In this document: positions 44,040-54,299 of the stretch, piece by piece
Numbering within the stretch: position 1 is the stretch's first letter
How the letters are laid out: each line of letters begins with the position of its first letter
DNA from: Bactrocera neohumeralis
Lineage: Eukaryota; Arthropoda; Insecta; Diptera; Tephritidae
Assembly: GCF_024586455.1 (NCBI RefSeq)
Contig: NW_026089623.1
Coordinates: 9,768,204 to 9,832,203, forward strand
Length of the DNA: 64,000 nt
Direction of reading: 5' to 3'
Made by a program: the position numbers and the translations under genes
Notes under the pieces: model-generated
What the model was told of the DNA's origin: nothing
Databases searched by the model: none
What the model saw: the letters and a program-made list of their open reading frames with translations, nothing else

Positions 44040-44300
44040 GGAGAAGAGAAGAGAAAATCACTAAGCATCTATTTTTTTAGAGAGAATGGCGAAGCGGCTA
44101 TTTTTTACAGAGAATCGCGAAGCAGCTATTTTTTTTAGAGAGAATCGCGAATCGGGAAGCAAACAGAAGCAACGGCACAGCATTTCTAGATTTTGTTTGA
44201 ATAAAGGAAAAGGCACTTACACAAAACTGATTTTTAATTGAATAAAGGAAGAGGCTCCTACACAAAACTGGTAACTTTCGCAGTCGGTAATTGTACCTAT
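44040..44300. repeat. Two short tandem arrays
   Basis: Between 44068 and 44160 a unit of about 29 bases ('ctattttttt' plus 'agagagaatcgcgaagc') occurs three times with small changes. Just after it, 'gaataaaggaaaaggcact' plus 'tacacaaaactg' (44199) recurs at 44238 as a second, two-copy array. Neither is coding. Neighbouring text ('attccatctcgggccggac') looks like it belongs to an unidentified element. Confidence 0.7.
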
Positions 44301-44544
44301 TATTCCATCTCGGGCCGGACACTACATTACATACTGTACGTATGTAAGTATTTCATATTAAAGTAAAAACACATAGAATAGTGGTGTGAAGTTCAATCAA
44401 AGAGTACAAAAAAAAAACGGTGCGTGGAGTCCCTAAGCGCGGATGAAGTTATACTACTTAGTGATATTCCAAGAAATGCATATCATTTTGTATGAAAGAA
44501 AACTAGAAAACTTAATTTCACATTTTAAAAATTTATTATAATTT

Positions 44545-44720
44545 ATTATCTCCCCGAGCATGCCTTTGCCAACAAGTCGTCTTTTCGCGACGATGGCAAA
44601 AGCCAAAAATCATAAATTGCACAACTTTCTGGTGCTTCTCGCAAAAATCCTCGTCGATATGTATTCACGATCATACGTATACATACATACATATGTATTT
44701 ACGCATGTTTGTAGGCGAAG
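44545..44720 (+). repeat. Dispersed repeat X, copy 4 (right end only)
   Basis: 'atctccccgagcatgccttt', 'ttcgcgacgatggcaaaagc' and 'cataaattgcacaactttct' match 29170-29255 of X copy 1 closely. It begins abruptly after an AT-rich join near 44545. Confidence 0.78.
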
Positions 44721-45187
44721 CTTCTACAGCGGCAAGGGGTGACAATCGGCGGCCATTACTTTACTTATGCCATAGAAATTCTATTGCTACGAATATGGAA
44801 ATGACAACGAAATAATGCAAATATGCATATTTCTAAAAGTCATTAATTTCTTTGAAGAAATGAATGATCCTGAGAAGTATAGTCTTAACTTTTCAACGGC
44901 CAACGCAGAGCATTTCAACCAAAAGGAATTTATTCATTAAAATCACCACTCAGAAGTCGTTTTATCCGTTGTAAGCGAACGATTTTCGAAGAAACATCAT
45001 TTCTAATACGCCACAAGACAAAATTAGAAATGAACTTCTTAAACCTCACGCTGTCAGATAAAACGATATACCTCGTCATCGCGGGTCGATTTCCAAAAAA
45101 CGTAAATGAAAACTAACTACAGAAATAATCCTGTAAAGTATAGCCTTAATTTTTCAACGGCCAACGGATATTTATTCATAATGTCCT
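44721..45187. other. Noncoding, with a 39-base direct repeat
   Basis: A segment ending 'ttcaacggccaacg' at 44868-44906 recurs at 45128-45166 (about five differences), 260 bases apart. This could be part of the 5' UTR of the jockey-type LINE that follows, since LINE promoters often contain repeats, but nothing proves it. No coding signal. Confidence 0.5.
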
Positions 45188-45189
45188 TC

Positions 45190-46648
45190 AAGGTGTACGG
45201 ACGTGTTTTCTAACTCGCTCCGTGTATTCAAATTGTGAAAAAAGTAACCAATTTATAATAATAAAATAAAAACAAACAATCAACAAAAAATAAGTGCTCA
45301 TAAATTATTATTTATAAACATAAGCAAATAGTGCACGAAATAAATAGATAAAAACAAAACAAAAAAAAAATAATAATAAAAACAAAAATGAGTGCTTCGC
45401 AGCCTCACCAGCAAGGCCGTAGGCATTTCCTAAATGCCTACTTCAGCGTTGTCGACCCAACAACAATAACAACTACTGGCAATAAAAAGGGTAACGGCGA
45501 TGATGAGTCATCGCGACGATCAGCAGAAAAGGGAACGCAGCAAAGAACGCAGTCAGCAGCAGCAGCAGAAAACAGCAATCGGGCAACAACAAATGCACTG
45601 ACAGCAACCAGTCTACCAGCAAGCGCACAGGCAGCGAAGAAAATTACAACGCAAGGTGAGAACGTAATAAAAAAAGCCCGTCTGTACAAACAGGCATTGA
45701 CCGCTACGTCAATATAAAAAGGAAATTAAGTCCTTCAAAGGCGGCGGTCAATCCAAAAAAATTTCAAAGCGACACACCAAATAAAACTAAAACGGAAGTT
45801 TTAAATGGCAACAGATTTGCCATACTAAGCAATGGTTCAGACGACGATGCGAAGGGTACCACCACAGTCGTTAATGCCAAACCACCTCCAATATATTTGC
45901 GCGAACGTAGCAGTAATACCCTTGTTGCGAAATTAAGTGAAATTGTTGGCACTAACAATTTTCATATAGTGCCTTTGAAAAAAGGCAATATAGACGAAAC
46001 AAAAATTCTGTCGTACACTGAAAAAAGTTTTATGGAAATAGTTAAATTTTTGTCAAATAAAAACAAAAATTATTATTCGTATCAACTGAAGAGCTCTAAG
46101 GGCCTAGTTGTTGTAATCAAGGGTATAGAGTCCGCCGTAGACTCTAGTGAAGTCAAAGAAGCATTGGAAGAATGCGGTTTTGGAATTAAAACAGTTGTAA
46201 ATATATTTAATAGAAACAAAGTACCTCAGCCAATGTTTAAAATTGAGTTGTTGCCGAACTCAAATCAACTTAAAAAAAATGAAACACATCCAATATATGA
46301 TTTGAAATATTTGCTGCATCGTAGAGTAACTGTGGAAGAACCACATAAAAGAAACGGTCCGGTACAATGTACTAACTGCCAAGAATATGGGCATACTAAA
46401 TCATACTGCACTCTACGCAGTGTTTGTGTGGTATGTGGTGATTTACATCCCACTTCTAAATGCACCCTTAAGAAAGAAGAATTAAATAAAAAATGCAGCA
46501 ATTATGGAGGAAATCACACTGCTAACTACAGGGGTTGTTCTGTATATAAAGATTTGAAATCGAAGTTGTCACAGGGCATTCAAGCATATCGTAACCAAAT
46601 GTTACAAACACCCCGTAATGATATTATAATAACCTCAGAGAAAAGTTC
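45190..46648 (+). mobile_element. Jockey-clade LINE, 5' UTR and ORF1, cut by assembly gap
   Basis: ORF1 of a jockey-clade LINE with about 200 bases of AT-rich leader in front. ORF2 (endonuclease and RT) should follow but the sequence runs into 100 N. The DNA after the gap holds no ORF2, so either it is inside the gap or the element is deleted. Family: jockey clade by its gag-like ORF1, which also relates to HeT-A and TART gag proteins. Confidence 0.85.
45388..46648 (+). pseudogene. Jockey-clade ORF1 (gag-like), one frameshift
   Basis: ATG at 45388 after an A-rich leader. A 110-residue, Ser/Thr/Ala-rich N-terminal part ends at a stop at 45715. The reading continues one frame over from about 45690 and stays open to the gap. 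Conserved parts include PPPIYLRERSSNTLVAKL, FHIVPLKKGNIDETKI, YYSYQLKSSKGLVVVIKGIE and THPIYDLKYLLHRRVTVEEP. Three zinc knuckles follow: CTNCQEYGHTKSYC, CVVCGDLHPTSKC and a third, CSNYGGNHTANYRGC, in which Tyr replaces the second Cys. The protein packages LINE RNA. Only one frameshift and one knuckle change make this among the youngest coding sequences here. Confidence 0.9.
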
Positions 46649-46748
46649 NNNNNNNNNNNNNNNNNNNNNNNNNNNNNNNNNNNNNNNNNNNNNNNNNNNN
46701 NNNNNNNNNNNNNNNNNNNNNNNNNNNNNNNNNNNNNNNNNNNNNNNN
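46649..46748. other. Assembly gap (100 N)
   Basis: Exactly 100 undetermined bases, the usual placeholder for a gap of unknown size. Continuity of the sequence on the two sides is not guaranteed. Confidence 0.98.
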
Positions 46749-46889
46749 TTACAAACGTTCTCAAAGTTTTCAAATGTTAAAATTTGGTCGAATATTCCAA
46801 TCGGCGGCGGAATTGACAAACGAGGGGAGGAAAAGAAAAGAAAAAGCGGTGCTGCGAAAAGCGTATGCGCAAAAGCGTTGAGTCTTTAC

Positions 46890-47143
46890 GGAAGCCAAAA
46901 ACGAAGTGTGTGCGGCTGGAGTTGTCCGTCCCTTTTTTTGCGTAAACTGTTGTGTTCTAGTTGGAAGTGTGGTGTCATGTTTGAGTGTATTGGTGTGATG
47001 TGTAGTGATGTGGAAGGTGAGTGGTGGGCGTGGTGTGCTGTTATGGTGATTTTGTGTGTTGAAATGTGGTGTGGCGGTGTTTCATGATAGGGTAGGCCGA
47101 GAGTCATTTAGACAGGGTGTATTAATTCTTATTTAAAAAAAAA
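46890..47143 (+). other. GT-rich segment ending in an A-run, possible LINE 3' UTR
   Basis: Strongly G/T-biased on the plus strand ('ggtgtgatgtgtagtgatgtgg') and ending 'tattaattcttattt' plus twelve A (47132-47143), which looks like a retroposed 3' end. A related G/T-rich segment lies at 61500-61726, where 'gctcatttag' parallels 'agtcatttag' at 47101. If it belongs to the jockey element its ORF2 lies in the gap. The 396-residue reading frame crossing the gap is an artefact of N translation on this side. Confidence 0.45.
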
Positions 47144-47989
47144 AAACACCACACCAGCATGCTCTCCACCTAAAAAAACTTGATTTTGATTGGAAAAAGT
47201 TTATGTGAAAAAGAAGCGGATGAAATGAAGGAAAAAAGAAAAACCAAATTGTCAATACAACAAATCAGCTACGTAACTACTTCTGATTTCACTTCTCGTC
47301 ACGATATTACAAACAATAAAAATGAGGTTAACGAGTCATTATGAGGATAATATTGTATTCTCCAGTAAATTTGGATCCCATACAATAATATGTTTTAAAA
47401 AACAACAATACGGAAAAAAAATCGAGATTGGCCAATTTTTTTTAACTTTTTTATTTGAGGTTTTAATAATGCAGTCAAACACTTGTTATACGGATTCATT
47501 GACTATCCCTGGGTTCCAAGATTTTACTATTTGTATGCCTTACGACGCTTCACTACTATACCTTAGACTGAAGTCGGTCTCCTGTTTCACTCACACAGTA
47601 AGACTTCTCTCACTCTCTTTACAGTTTTCGGCCATCATAGTTGTTTATGTATCAAGTGTAGTAGTAACGTTTACAATTATCATATTGTTATCTCAGTGTA
47701 ACTCTCATAATAACTATTAATTATTACTATTTTATTCATAATAATAAAATTGTTAATTTTAAGTGTATTTCGCACGATTAGTTCAGTTAATCAAATTTTA
47801 GTTAAACACGTTGTTTACATAACCTTAAAAGTACTCAACACGTGTCATGAGCTCCAACCAACAACGGCTTTTGTGTTCTAAGTATAATTATTTGAATTTT
47901 TTACTATTCTTTCAAATTTTTTTCATGAATTTTTTTTTTCATAAAACTTATATTTTTGCTATAATCCTGACCGTAATTATAACTGTACA
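47144..47989. other. AT-rich, possible LTR of a BEL-type element
   Basis: No coding motif. 'cataataataaaattg' near 47735 could be a polyadenylation region, and 'gttcagttaatcaaatttta' near 47782 resembles LTR edges of fly BEL elements, but no second copy lies in the window. The 132-residue frame at 47322-47720 is Ser/Leu/Val-rich and matches nothing I know. Confidence 0.35.
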
Positions 47990-48118
47990 ATAATTCACAA
48001 ATTCCGAGATACACAAACTTTTATTTCTGCGTAATGCACTTCAAAGTTGTTATTACAAATGTGTTTAAATGATGAAAATTATTATTACAACTTGTAGTTT
48101 TAAAAACGTTAAATATAT
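47990..48118 (-). repeat. Inverted partner of 49918-50070 (probable LTR piece)
   Basis: The reverse complement of this segment matches 49918-50070 with several small indels: 'aattttcatcatttaaacac', 'cagaaataaaagtttgt' and 'ctcggaatttgtgaat' are shared. The plus-strand partner leads directly into a BEL gag region, so both are probably pieces of the same LTR, here in reverse orientation. A Helitron end sits against it at 48127. Confidence 0.8.
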
Positions 48119-48126
48119 ATTATATA

Positions 48127-49090
48127 CTAGCTGTTACCCTGTGCGTTTCGCTACACCTAAATCGATTAAAACTCTTTAGGGTTTTTACTTTGTGTTTTAT
48201 TTATTGTTGTAAAACTGTTACTTATTTATAAAACATTTATAAAACATATTGGTATACAACATTTTTGGTTTTTCCACCTGGCGCGTAAATGAATAAGCAC
48301 CTTGGTGTTCCCACTCTCGAGCATGCGACGAACAATTGGCCGTGGGAGAAGCACGGTTCTTCCAAATTGATGCCGCACACTTGGAACGTTTGCCCTTGCG
48401 ATTTTTTGATGATCATCGCAAAGGCAAGACGTACTGGGAACTGCAAGCGCTTAAATTCAAACGGCATGTCCGTTGGAATCATGGGAATGCGTGGTAAGAG
48501 TACAACTTCACCTGCTGCCTTGCCATTTAGTATTGTTGCTTCAATCAAATTTGGCCACAATTTTTTGACTGAAAGTCTTGTGCCATTACACAAAGTCGGT
48601 GGCGTCAGATTTCGTAAAAGTATAATGGGTGAACCGACTTTCAGACCAAACGATGCGGTGGCAGACCGGGGGGATCCAAAGAATTCAAGAATTCAGTTGG
48701 ATAATTGACTGCTTCATCTTGATTTAAAACGCTATCAATCGATGTACATACTATATGTTGTAGCTTCTCCTGGCAGTTTTTCTTGAATGGCAAAATTGAT
48801 TTCGTTGACGTGTACATTTTTCGGTGCCAATATTGCGCGTTCACTTAAATAATCGTGGCGTTGATAGTGTTGAACAATATTCGGAAATACACTTTCAATC
48901 AATTCTTTTTCGATTGTAAAAGTGTACAAAAGTTGTTCGGCAATGTGATCAAACCGGTATCATCGATTGGTATTTCGCCTTCGCCAATGTCCAACAACTG
49001 CTTTGAAAACACCGCTGCGGATCGATCATTTTGCAATTGGACTCGCATGTTGATGGTAAGAGATAGCCTTTGAACATGTCTCCACACAAC
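48127..49090 (-). pseudogene. Helitron helicase C-terminal region and 3' terminus
   Basis: On the minus strand from 49087: WRHVQRLSLTINMRVQLQND, GLITLPNNFC, then ERAILAPKNVHVNEINFAIQ and NYPTEFLNSLDPPGLPPHRL. The last frame (48593-48237) has LCNGTRLSVKKLWPNLIEAT, FAMIIKKSQGQTFQVCGINL and HGQLFVACSRVGTPRCLFIY, the late motifs of the PIF1-type helicase of Helitrons. Three one-base shifts (near 48910, 48800 and 48645) break it without large deletions. The 3' end is CTAG at 48130-48127, followed by T, with 'gtgtagcgaaacgcacaggg' before it, as expected for Helitron ends. Everything upstream of the helicase motifs is missing. Confidence 0.9.
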
Positions 49091-49189
49091 TGACGATTTT
49101 AAACATACGTTTATTTCGTCGGCAGGAGTTGATCGAGGAATGACTAACGTAAAAGCACACCAGCGTTACCAGCGGATCCGCAGCGCATT

Positions 49190-49645
49190 CGATATCCACT
49201 ATGTCGCCGCACGCATCGGCTATCGCACTGTGGTATCTTTAAAGGCATGCCGCCGATGCAACGCCAGCAGGTGGCACAGGCGCACGGGTATTGCTTGAAT
49301 TGCCTGGCAACTTCCCACGCAGCACAGGAGTGCCTATCAAATAATCGTTGCCAAGTTTGTGTGCGGGTGCATCACACGCTGCTGCACCGCACTACCAGAC
49401 GCGACTCCGGGCCACAACCGGCTCCTCGCACCAGCGGCAAAGTCAGGCGTTCTCAAAGAACTTATGTGACCACATTCCGCCGGCGCGGACCCTCTCCAGC
49501 AGAATCCCGTCCCTGGCGCCAAAACCGTGCAACATCAACACGGCGCCATCAGTTTAGGCCGCAATCCCGCCGGTCAACAGGTCTCAGCAGCGTTGGAGCT
49601 ACAGCGGCTTCTAGGCTAAATACTCGCCTAGGGGGGCCGGGATGA
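49190..49645 (+). pseudogene. Zinc-knuckle ORF beside a BEL-type element, copy 1
   Basis: The frame runs from an incomplete first knuckle (YPLCRRTHRLSHC, Tyr for an expected Cys) through MPPMQRQQVAQAHGYCLNCL, ATSHAAQEC and RCQVCVRVHHTLLHR to a basic Pro/Arg-rich tail, stopping at 49645. The ATG at 49247 may be internal, since homology extends upstream. The same pattern occurs at 54712-54300 on the other strand. Such knuckle proteins probably bind nucleic acid. It lies just upstream of the LTR-like segment 49918-50070, where the 3' end of an upstream BEL element would be. The GC content is distinctly higher than its surroundings. Confidence 0.75.
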
Positions 49646-49917
49646 CGAAATGAGTAGCGACGTCACATCACATTTACATCAGTTCACCACACCGAATCAA
49701 AAGCACGCATTCACCTAATCACGAGAGAACACTACACATTAACACACGCACACGCACCAAAACACGATGACACCATCCAGCATTCCAATTAGAACAAAAA
49801 GGAAAGAGAAAGGATCTCGCGCACCTTTTGTCGATACGACGTTGTTCAATATACACCGTCGCTTTTCGCAGCATCGCAGCATCCCGGCTCCCTTTCACTA
49901 CCCGCCTGTATATATAT

Positions 49918-50070
49918 AATATATATTTAACGTTTTTTAAACTATGTACCTTTTCATATATTTTTTGTAATAATTTTCATCATTTAAACACATTTATAAT
50001 AACAATTTTAAAGTGCATTTCGCAGAAATAAAAGTTTGTAACGATATCTCGGAATTTGTGAATTTTTGTT
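49918..50070 (+). repeat. Inverted partner of 47990-48118 (probable LTR end)
   Basis: AT-rich with 'aataaaagtttgt' near 50026, usable as a polyadenylation region. It leads into the gag ORF of a BEL-type element at about 50088. Together with 47990-48118 it brackets a 1.8 kb segment holding the Helitron remnant and the zinc-knuckle ORF. Confidence 0.78.
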
Positions 50071-50087
50071 CTTAAAAGAAAGTGTGA

Positions 50088-51690
50088 GTGGCCTACAAGG
50101 TGAGTTTTTGTACAACCGACACTAATCAAAATACACCGGCATTAGCTACACGCCCAAAACAGGTTGCTAAATTTCTTTCAGAAAGTGACAGTTTAAGAAG
50201 ATACTGCACTAGATTTGCCTCTTCATCGATTAAAGAAAACTCTGAATCGTTATTAGAAATCAAAATCTTAAAAAATTATGGACTCGCCTCCAGACGCAAT
50301 CGTAGAATCTGACGACTCAGATCTACCACAAAATTTTAAATCATCGGCTTACGATATATATGAGAACTGCTTAGACGAATATAAAGAAACAAAAGCCATG
50401 ATCTCCGATCAATTAAAGTTAATAAAGGCAATTGCGCCTACTCCACGTCCGGAAGGAGGGATGCAGCAAATGCAACAATATCAAGAGGCAAGTTCAGGCA
50501 TCCACCTCGAGGAGCCCGCATGTGACACAGAAACATTTTATGGAGGTTATGAATGGCCGTCCATCCGAACATACGTCATGCGACCAATGCACAAGAGGGC
50601 ACAAGCTTAAAAAGTGCGAGAAGTTTAAAATATGTAATGTCAATAAAAGGAACAACAACACTCACACAATCTTAATAATTGCAAAAGCAAATTTAACTGC
50701 TTATACTGTCACAAAAGACACAGATATTCCATCTCACCCCAAAGAAGCATTTATACAAAAAGAACCGCGGGTATAATTGCAAAAGCCAATCCCGAAACCA
50801 AAAATTATAAAAATTGTCAAGAGACACCATGTTGCTTAAAGGCACAAAAAGCTCAAACGCTGCATAGCGAAACACAAAATTGACTAGTTACAGAACTAGT
50901 TACCACCATACCAACTCAAGTTGAAAAAAATCAAATCAATACCTTAATTCTTAATTAAGGAAATTTCAAGAGATAGGAAAACTTCCACGAATATTAAATA
51001 AAACTCTAGAAGATCAGTATTCTAAGCGCTACTTGAAAACCGCAACTACTCGATCAAATAATGGCAGGTACGTCGTATGACTACCACCTTAGCCATAATT
51101 TTATAATACTCCACAAATTGGTATAAAAAAAAGTCAGAGTTACCTCTAACAGTCCCTATATTAAAAACACATAAAAATTTTCCGCCCGCAGGATGGCTTT
51201 CGCCAATAATGAGAAAAAAACAATTCAGAATAAGTCCTGGAGCGGTGGCGGGCTACTAAACGCCAAATTAGTGTATATGCACTAAAACATAAAATATAAC
51301 AAAATTTTATCAAAAAGTCAAAAATTGACACTTTTTATAAATTTACAAAAATAAACAAAATCTCAAATGGAAGGGATCCTCATACTCCCAACGTGATACA
51401 GTGACACACCTACACTTACAAAAGGCAAAGGTCGCTCATATCGCACATACATATATCCAATATGTGCCCCTCATATGGGTGGGTTATGGGAATCAGCTAT
51501 GCAAAGCATCAAATTAATTATGAAGAATTTTCTACTCTACGAATCGAAGCCGTTCACCATTCACGGCCATTCTCTCGCAAGATCCCTCTAATTTCATAGT
51601 ACAAACTCCAGGGCTAAGGAGTACCCATTCTGGCCACATCTGAGCCAGGCGTGGAGATATTGTCCTCCACAAGCCGAAAATAAATAAAAT
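50088..51690 (+). pseudogene. BEL/Pao element 1: gag and integrase remnants
   Basis: Gag at 50088-50610 includes GIHLEEPACDTETFYGGYEW, the BEL gag start, then jumps to a knuckle-like CDQCTRGHKLKKCEKFK in another frame (50570-50640). Near 51010-51080 an RT-proximal piece reads KRYLKTATTRSNNGRYVV. Near 51440-51530 the integrase end reads YPICAPHMGGLWESAMQSIK, with the conserved GGLWE. Protease, most of RT and the integrase core are deleted, and stops are frequent. It is cut off by the RTE tail at 51705. Confidence 0.78.
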
Positions 51691-51704
51691 GCAAGCAATT
51701 TTGT

Positions 51705-52078
51705 CGTTGCGAGTTTTCGAGAGAAAAGTTCTGCGAAAGATTTATGGTCCTTTGCGCATTGGCCACGGCGAATATCGCATTCGATGGAACGGTGAGCTGT
51801 ATGAGATATATGACGACATTGACATAGTTCAGCGAATTAAAAGACAGCGGCTACGCTGGCTAGGTCATGTCAGCTCTGAAAGTATTCGACGCAGTACCGG
51901 CCGGGGGAAGCAGAGAAAAGGAAGACATCCACTCCGTTGGAAGGACCAAGTGGAGAAGGACCTGGCTTGGCTTGGAACATACAATTGGCGCCACGTAGCG
52001 AAAAAGAAATGACTGGCGCGCTGTTGTTAACACGGCTATAATCGCGTAAGCGGTGTCTACGCCAGTAAAGAAGAAGAA
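51705..52078 (+). mobile_element. RTE-type LINE, copy G (3' end only)
   Basis: 5'-truncated copy starting 'tcgttgcgagttttcgagag', with LRVFERKVLRKIYGPLRIGH and RIKRQRLRWLGHV in the frame 51689-52012. A small deletion after RWLGHV removes the VRMDENTP segment and shifts the frame. It ends in the intact 3' UTR and tail aagaagaagaagat. 5' truncation with a complete 3' end is the normal product of LINE reverse transcription. Confidence 0.9.
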
Positions 52079-52329
52079 GATATTGTATATCGTTATACAT
52101 ATATACACATATTACATATTGAAGTGAATGTGATGGGATTTTGGGATTGCGGATTCGTTTACATTAAGGTGCAACCTTTTTGTTAACCGCATAAGTTAAG
52201 AACTTTAATTTGGTCAGTTTTTCACATATTATCTCGTGTTTTCGCAAATTTAATTATTGGAAAATATTTTTTCGGATTAAATTTCCCAAGTGTGCTATTG
52301 CGCATTTTGAGTTATTTCTTTCGTTTGGC

Positions 52330-53060
52330 TTTTCGTTCAATTGGGAATCAATATTTAAAGCGTTTCAGGTGTCGGATGAAAAATACCCGAAAGCGTTGAG
52401 GAGTCTCAGAAAGGTCTACGATAACAAATGCTTGTTATTTTTCAACACAATTTCAAAACTTTTGAACTGCCAACTATCCTAAAGCTATTACTTTCATTAC
52501 GAGCGATGATCGTTGAAGTGTCTTCTGTTTATGACTCTTTGCTATCTCTGGGCGATGAGAAGCAAATAACAAACGCCATTATAATACATATAGTTATGAC
52601 AAAGGTTGATTCTGCCAACCGATCCAAGTGGGAAGAGCAAGTTGACTACGACCACTTACCATTATGGAAGGAATGCGAAGCACCTTTAAATAGAAGGTTT
52701 CAGCAGTTAACAGCGTGAGCAGCTTCTTGTTCGAGGACGAAACTGGGAGCCACAACCACCATGATCCAAATGAAGCAGCCACACATGGACAGGACAAAAT
52801 CAGCTTTAATTGCTGCAGATGCAAAGCAGCCAACTTGTCAAAAGTGCAAATCAAAGGAACTGCCTGCCCCACTTTCAAGGCGCTTCCGGTACAAAAGAGT
52901 TTCGAGTTTGTGAAATCGGTGCCCTTATGCATAAATCGCTTGCGTAAGGGGCATACTGTATCCAAGTGCAGAGCGGATCGATGTCGTGCTTGCAATCGAT
53001 CGCATCACACATTGTTGCACCAGTCTCCGGTTTCCTTCTCCCCTTCTCCTCATCCGTAAC
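52330..53060 (+). pseudogene. BEL/Pao element 2 gag
   Basis: Read across frameshifts: FKAFQVSDEKYPKALRSLRK, VYDNKCLLFFNTISKL, LRAMIVEVSSVYDSLLSLGD, IIHIVMTKVDSANRSKWEEQ and LPLWKECEAPLNRRFQQLTA. Near 52925-53020 come the zinc knuckles in CINRLRKGHTVSKCRADRC and RACNRSHHTLLHQ (the second Cys of the first knuckle is Arg). It matches the piece at 4900-5406, so the two belong to one family. Stops at 52480 and 52716 and several shifts break it. Confidence 0.85.
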
Positions 53061-53460
53061 CATCAACCACACATGCAATGCATACAGCGAGTATGCCGGA
53101 TCGGGTAATGTTATTCAAGTGAGGACCAGTTATGATGAATACCTGCCCGCGAGAGCTTTGTTGGACTCAGGCTCCCAAGTCAACTTTATGACTGAGGACT
53201 TGGCACAAAAGTTGCGGATTCGACGCCAACACAAAACGTTAAACATAATAGGAATTGGAAATTCCACTACGAAAGTGGGGACAAAATTAAGCGCGTTTGT
53301 TAAGTCGCGGGTAAATAATTACGAAATTTCGGCGGAAGTCTGGATAATGCGTTGCATTTCGGCTAATCATCTAGACCATAACATAAATGTTAATGGCTGG
53401 AAAATTCCGCACAATATGAAATTGCCGGATACAGAGTTCCATAAATCAAAAAAAAATTGA
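52966..53460 (+). pseudogene. BEL/Pao element 2 retropepsin (DUF1758-type protease)
   Basis: A 164-residue open frame with the aspartic protease active site in RALLDSGSQVNFMTEDLAQK (Asp-Ser-Gly), followed by NIIGIGNSTTKVGTKLSAFV. It would cleave the gag-pol polyprotein as a dimer. The frame ends with a stop at 53458 and resumes one base over with LLGAETFFELLAVGQIKSG, the usual end of this domain. Confidence 0.87.
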
Positions 53461-53559
53461 TATCTTATTGGGTGCAGAAACCTTTTTCGAACTGTTAGCG
53501 GTTGGCCAAATTAAAAGTGGCCCTAATCAACCAACGCTACAGAAACCCTTTTTAGGGTG

Positions 53560-54285
53560 AGTTGTGTCTGGCAAATATGCCAGCAATCTAAGTCCTCCTC
53601 CTTCTGCAACTAGCACATTATGCCAATCTGAAGACGACTTAACGTCAATTAATTCGGTGGTTCAAAAATTTTGGGCTTTAGAAGAATTACCTTCAGAAAC
53701 AAATGGCATCAAAATCACACAAGAGCAAGATGAGTGTGAAAATTTTTTCATGAAAACAACTCAAGTATTTCCTTCAGGATGGCTTCAAGTCATTAAAAGA
53801 GACTTTTATGTCGATGACATATTGACAGGATCTGAAAATATTGAGCCTCTAGATCTTATAAGAAGTGAAGTAAATAAAATATTAAACTCGGCACCTTAAC
53901 GAAGTGGTTTTCGAACCACCCTAAATTTTTGGACAGTGATTGCACTGAAAAGTCATTAAGCTTCAATGACAAAAATTCAACTAAAACACTTGGAATCCAT
54001 TAGCTGCCGAAAAACGATTTGTTTCGTTTGTTTTGGATGCCAACTTTAATGATCTGCGAGCCACTAAACGGAACTTATTGTCAGTCTTCACTCGCCTTTT
54101 CAATCCTCTTGGATTATTAGCCCCACTAGTAACAAAATCAAAAATCTTATTGCAAGAGCTTTGGATTCAAAAACTATATTGGGATGAGTCGATTCCATTG
54201 CGCATCGACACTAGCTGGCAGAATTTCAAAGCCAACCTCTTGCAGCTCTCGTCAATTCTGAGTTTGCGAGTGAGATCCAAAAACT
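53560..54285 (+). pseudogene. BEL/Pao element 2 RT end and connection
   Basis: The frame 53564-53899 has the pre-RT linker FWALEELPSETNGIKITQEQ, then a deletion, then the RT catalytic motif in KRDFYVDDILTGSENIEPLD (YVDD near 53808-53820). After a stop at 53897 another frame gives RFVLDANFNDLRATKRNLLS and FTRLFNPLGLLAPLVTKSKI (54033-54287), the RT connection toward RNase H. RNase H and integrase are gone. Confidence 0.85.
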
Positions 54286-54299
54286 GACTAAAGGCACGA

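Larger units (their letters stand above)
52250..54285 (+). mobile_element. BEL/Pao element 2, internally deleted
   Basis: Gag, protease and RT-end fragments follow in order on the plus strand, with the first two-thirds of RT missing between 53760 and 53790 and everything after the RT connection missing beyond 54285. LTRs are not identified. It ends where the reverse-oriented BEL element 3 begins. Confidence 0.82.

Noticed and set aside
46749..47087. The 396-residue frame 45897-47087 as one protein
   Set aside because: It is read through 100 N. The part after the gap has no relation to the jockey ORF1 and is G/T-rich noncoding DNA.
47322..47720. 132-residue hydrophobic frame as a membrane protein
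   Set aside because: Composition follows the local AT- and TC-rich DNA, it lacks homologous copies or splice signals, and it may be part of an LTR.
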